Shown here piece by piece: positions 62,752-64,000 of a DNA stretch of 64,000 nucleotides. The DNA is taken from positions 1-64,000 of the forward strand of contig CAJKUC010000007.1 in assembly GCA_905203015.1 (NCBI GenBank), read 5' to 3'. This stretch comes from an uncultured Christensenella sp. (GTDB lineage Bacteria > Bacillota > Clostridia > Christensenellales > Borkfalkiaceae). Below the pieces are notes generated by a model. It ran no database searches and was not told where the DNA came from. It saw only the letters and a list, made by a program, of their open reading frames with translations. Both the position numbers and the translations under genes were made by a program. Positions within the stretch are counted from its first letter, which is position 1. Each line of letters begins with the position of its first letter.

Positions 62752-64000
62752 TGAAAAAAGCGATTAAAATTCTTGCCGCAACGATTCTTTCCGCTCTGTT
62801 TATTACCGCCGCGCATTTTTCCGCCGTACAGATACGCACAAACGCGGATTGGTACCCCGACGACACCCTTACGGAAGAAACCGCCGTGCAAAGCGCGCTG
62901 AATACTCCGCCGGCGGTGATCGCGGACGTTACCTCCGCCGATATTCTCGAATCGCTAAAAAGCGGCGATAAGCCCGTTCAGGCGATTCTCACGATCGGCG
63001 CAGACGGCAGAGTGAAAGGCGCAGACGGCGAGGACATCTGCGATTTATCCGTCGTGTTGGACGAATACTTACAAAAAACGATTCTGCCCGTTTTCCGCGT
63101 AGACGATTCTTCGGCAGATATTCTTTTAAATTGGTTTAAAACAGATCGGCGGATCACCGACGCTTCGGTATCCTCCTCTTCGCCCGAAGCCGTGAAGAAA
63201 ATCAAAACCGTTTACCCCGCATTGCGGGGAATCGTGGAATTCGACGAATCCGCGGATATTAAAAAAGCGGCGGCTACGGCAAACGCCGCCTGCGCGCAGA
63301 TCTGCATTCTTCCCGAATCCGCCGCCTCGTACGACGCCGTAAGATACGTTCAGGCGCGATTCAAAACGGTGTGGGTGCGGGCGGAAAAGAACGATCGCAT
63401 ATCGATAAAAAACTGCGTGGCGAGCGGCTGTTTCGGCGTTATCGCCGAAGACGTATCCCTATCCTGCGCTACGCTGAAAGAATACGCGGGCGGTATCGTC
63501 CGTACGCCATACAACGTGGCGCACAGAGGTCTGCCGAACAAATACAACGAAAATTCCGTAAGCGGAACGCTTGCCGCGATCCGGGCGGGCGCAACGCACG
63601 TGGAACTGGATTGCTACCTTACGCAGGATAACGAAATCGCTTTCATGCACGACGCGAATCTTGCGCGCACCTCTACGGGCAGCGGCAATATCGAGGACTA
63701 CACCTCCGCGCAACTGGAAAACTTCCGTCTGAAACAATTCACCGACGAAAAAATCCCCCTGCTGGAAGATATCGGCGGCGCGCTGGAAGGAAGCGGCGTG
63801 GTTCTCGTACTGGAAATCAAATCGGCGAAAACCGACGTCGCGCATATCCTTGCCGAAAAACTCGGAAAAGACAATCTCGCTTTTCTGAAAGATTACTTAA
63901 CGGTGATTTCGTTCGACAGGAATCAACTGCTCGAAATGAAAGAGGCTTTGCCCGAAATTCCCACGGCGGATCTCGGAGGAAAATCTTCCGACGATTTACA
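62751..64000 (+). CDS. Glycerophosphodiester phosphodiesterase-like protein with N-terminal extension (cut by window edge)
   Basis: The frame is open from ATG 62751 (TAATG overlap with the preceding stop) to the right edge, giving 416 residues so far. A signal-anchor helix (~5-25) is followed by a ~220-residue domain (~50-248). A GDPD barrel then begins, with NVAHRGLPNKYNENS (His258-Arg-Gly), HVELDCYLTQDNE (acidic metal ligands) and FMHDANLARTSTG. GDPD enzymes split glycerophosphodiesters. The N-terminal part has GDPD-like strands (AVIADV, ILPVFRVDD, LRGIVEFDES) and may be a decayed second barrel. Its place in the operon suggests removal of glycerol phosphate from the glycan, which is an inference. 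Confidence 0.8.
   Translation, partial: MKKAIKILAATILSALFITAAHFSAVQIRTNADWYPDDTLTEETAVQSALNTPPAVIADVTSADILESLKSGDKPVQAILTIGADGRVKGADGEDICDLSVVLDEYLQKTILPVFRVDDSSADILLNWFKTDRRITDASVSSSSPEAVKKIKTVYPALRGIVEFDESADIKKAAATANAACAQICILPESAASYDAVRYVQARFKTVWVRAEKNDRISIKNCVASGCFGVIAEDVSLSCATLKEYAGGIVRTPYNVAHRGLPNKYNENSVSGTLAAIRAGATHVELDCYLTQDNEIAFMHDANLARTSTGSGNIEDYTSAQLENFRLKQFTDEKIPLLEDIGGALEGSGVVLVLEIKSAKTDVAHILAEKLGKDNLAFLKDYLTVISFDRNQLLEMKEALPEIPTADLGGKSSDDL

Noticed and set aside
1..64000. CRISPR arrays, tRNA and rRNA genes
   Set aside because: I looked for evenly spaced repeats, the T-loop GTTCRANNC context and rRNA-like blocks and saw none; without a covariance search a divergent tRNA could still be missed.

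Overview
The window reads as a chromosome segment of an endospore-forming Firmicute of the Clostridia type, with moderate GC (about 50-55% by eye). The evidence is the yqfC-yqfD-phoH-pgpH-ybeY-era-yqzL-recO gene order, a SipL-type SPOCS/LysM coat protein, pyruvate phosphate dikinase, ClpQY (HslVU), a gram-positive-style LexA box, and promoters of the sigma-A and sigma-E type. An uncultured gut clade such as Christensenellales would fit, but that is a guess.

Layout. Positions 1-240 hold the end of a probably broken IS21-like element. From 361 to 36733 nearly every gene is on the minus strand: ppdK; an accessory patch (two tandem plus-strand membrane proteins, and a large Mrr-like nuclease with a long disordered middle); recO, yqzL, era, ybeY, pgpH, phoH, yqfD and yqfC; a heterodimeric ABC exporter; a coiled-coil membrane protein; ispE; a cysE-type gene; and sipL. 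Veg is on the plus strand. Next comes a graveyard of three truncated minus-strand genes (aldo/keto reductase, ECF-type membrane protein, DUF1893-like) that still has an intact MerR-type promoter. Then a plus-strand DUF3592-like gene is followed by uvrBA with a LexA box, a pair of winged-helix/membrane-anchor paralogs, a PMCA-type P-type ATPase and clpB.

The strand switches between clpB and comM (about 36.9 kb). From there everything is on the plus strand: comM-dprA-topA-trmFO-hslV-hslU-hisS-trxA, which are core genes for DNA processing, tRNA modification and charging, proteolysis and redox.

From 47.7 kb to the right edge lies the accessory centrepiece, a LacI-regulated glycan locus. It contains the regulator, a lipoprotein sugar binder, two permeases (no ATPase), a 1290-residue surface protein, a GH99-like lipoprotein with a carbohydrate-binding tail, an SGNH-hydrolase lipoprotein, a GH94 phosphorylase, two NodB-type deacetylases (one cytosolic, one lipoprotein) and a GDPD-type phosphodiesterase cut by the window edge. 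The surface protein alternates four copies of an unrecognised ~150-residue module with seven Ig-like domains. Near-identical palindromic operators lie in front of lacI and in front of the transporter. I read the locus as a pathway that binds, trims and imports an acetylated and possibly glycerophosphate-decorated glycan, then cleaves the imported oligosaccharide by phosphorolysis. The substrate is unknown.
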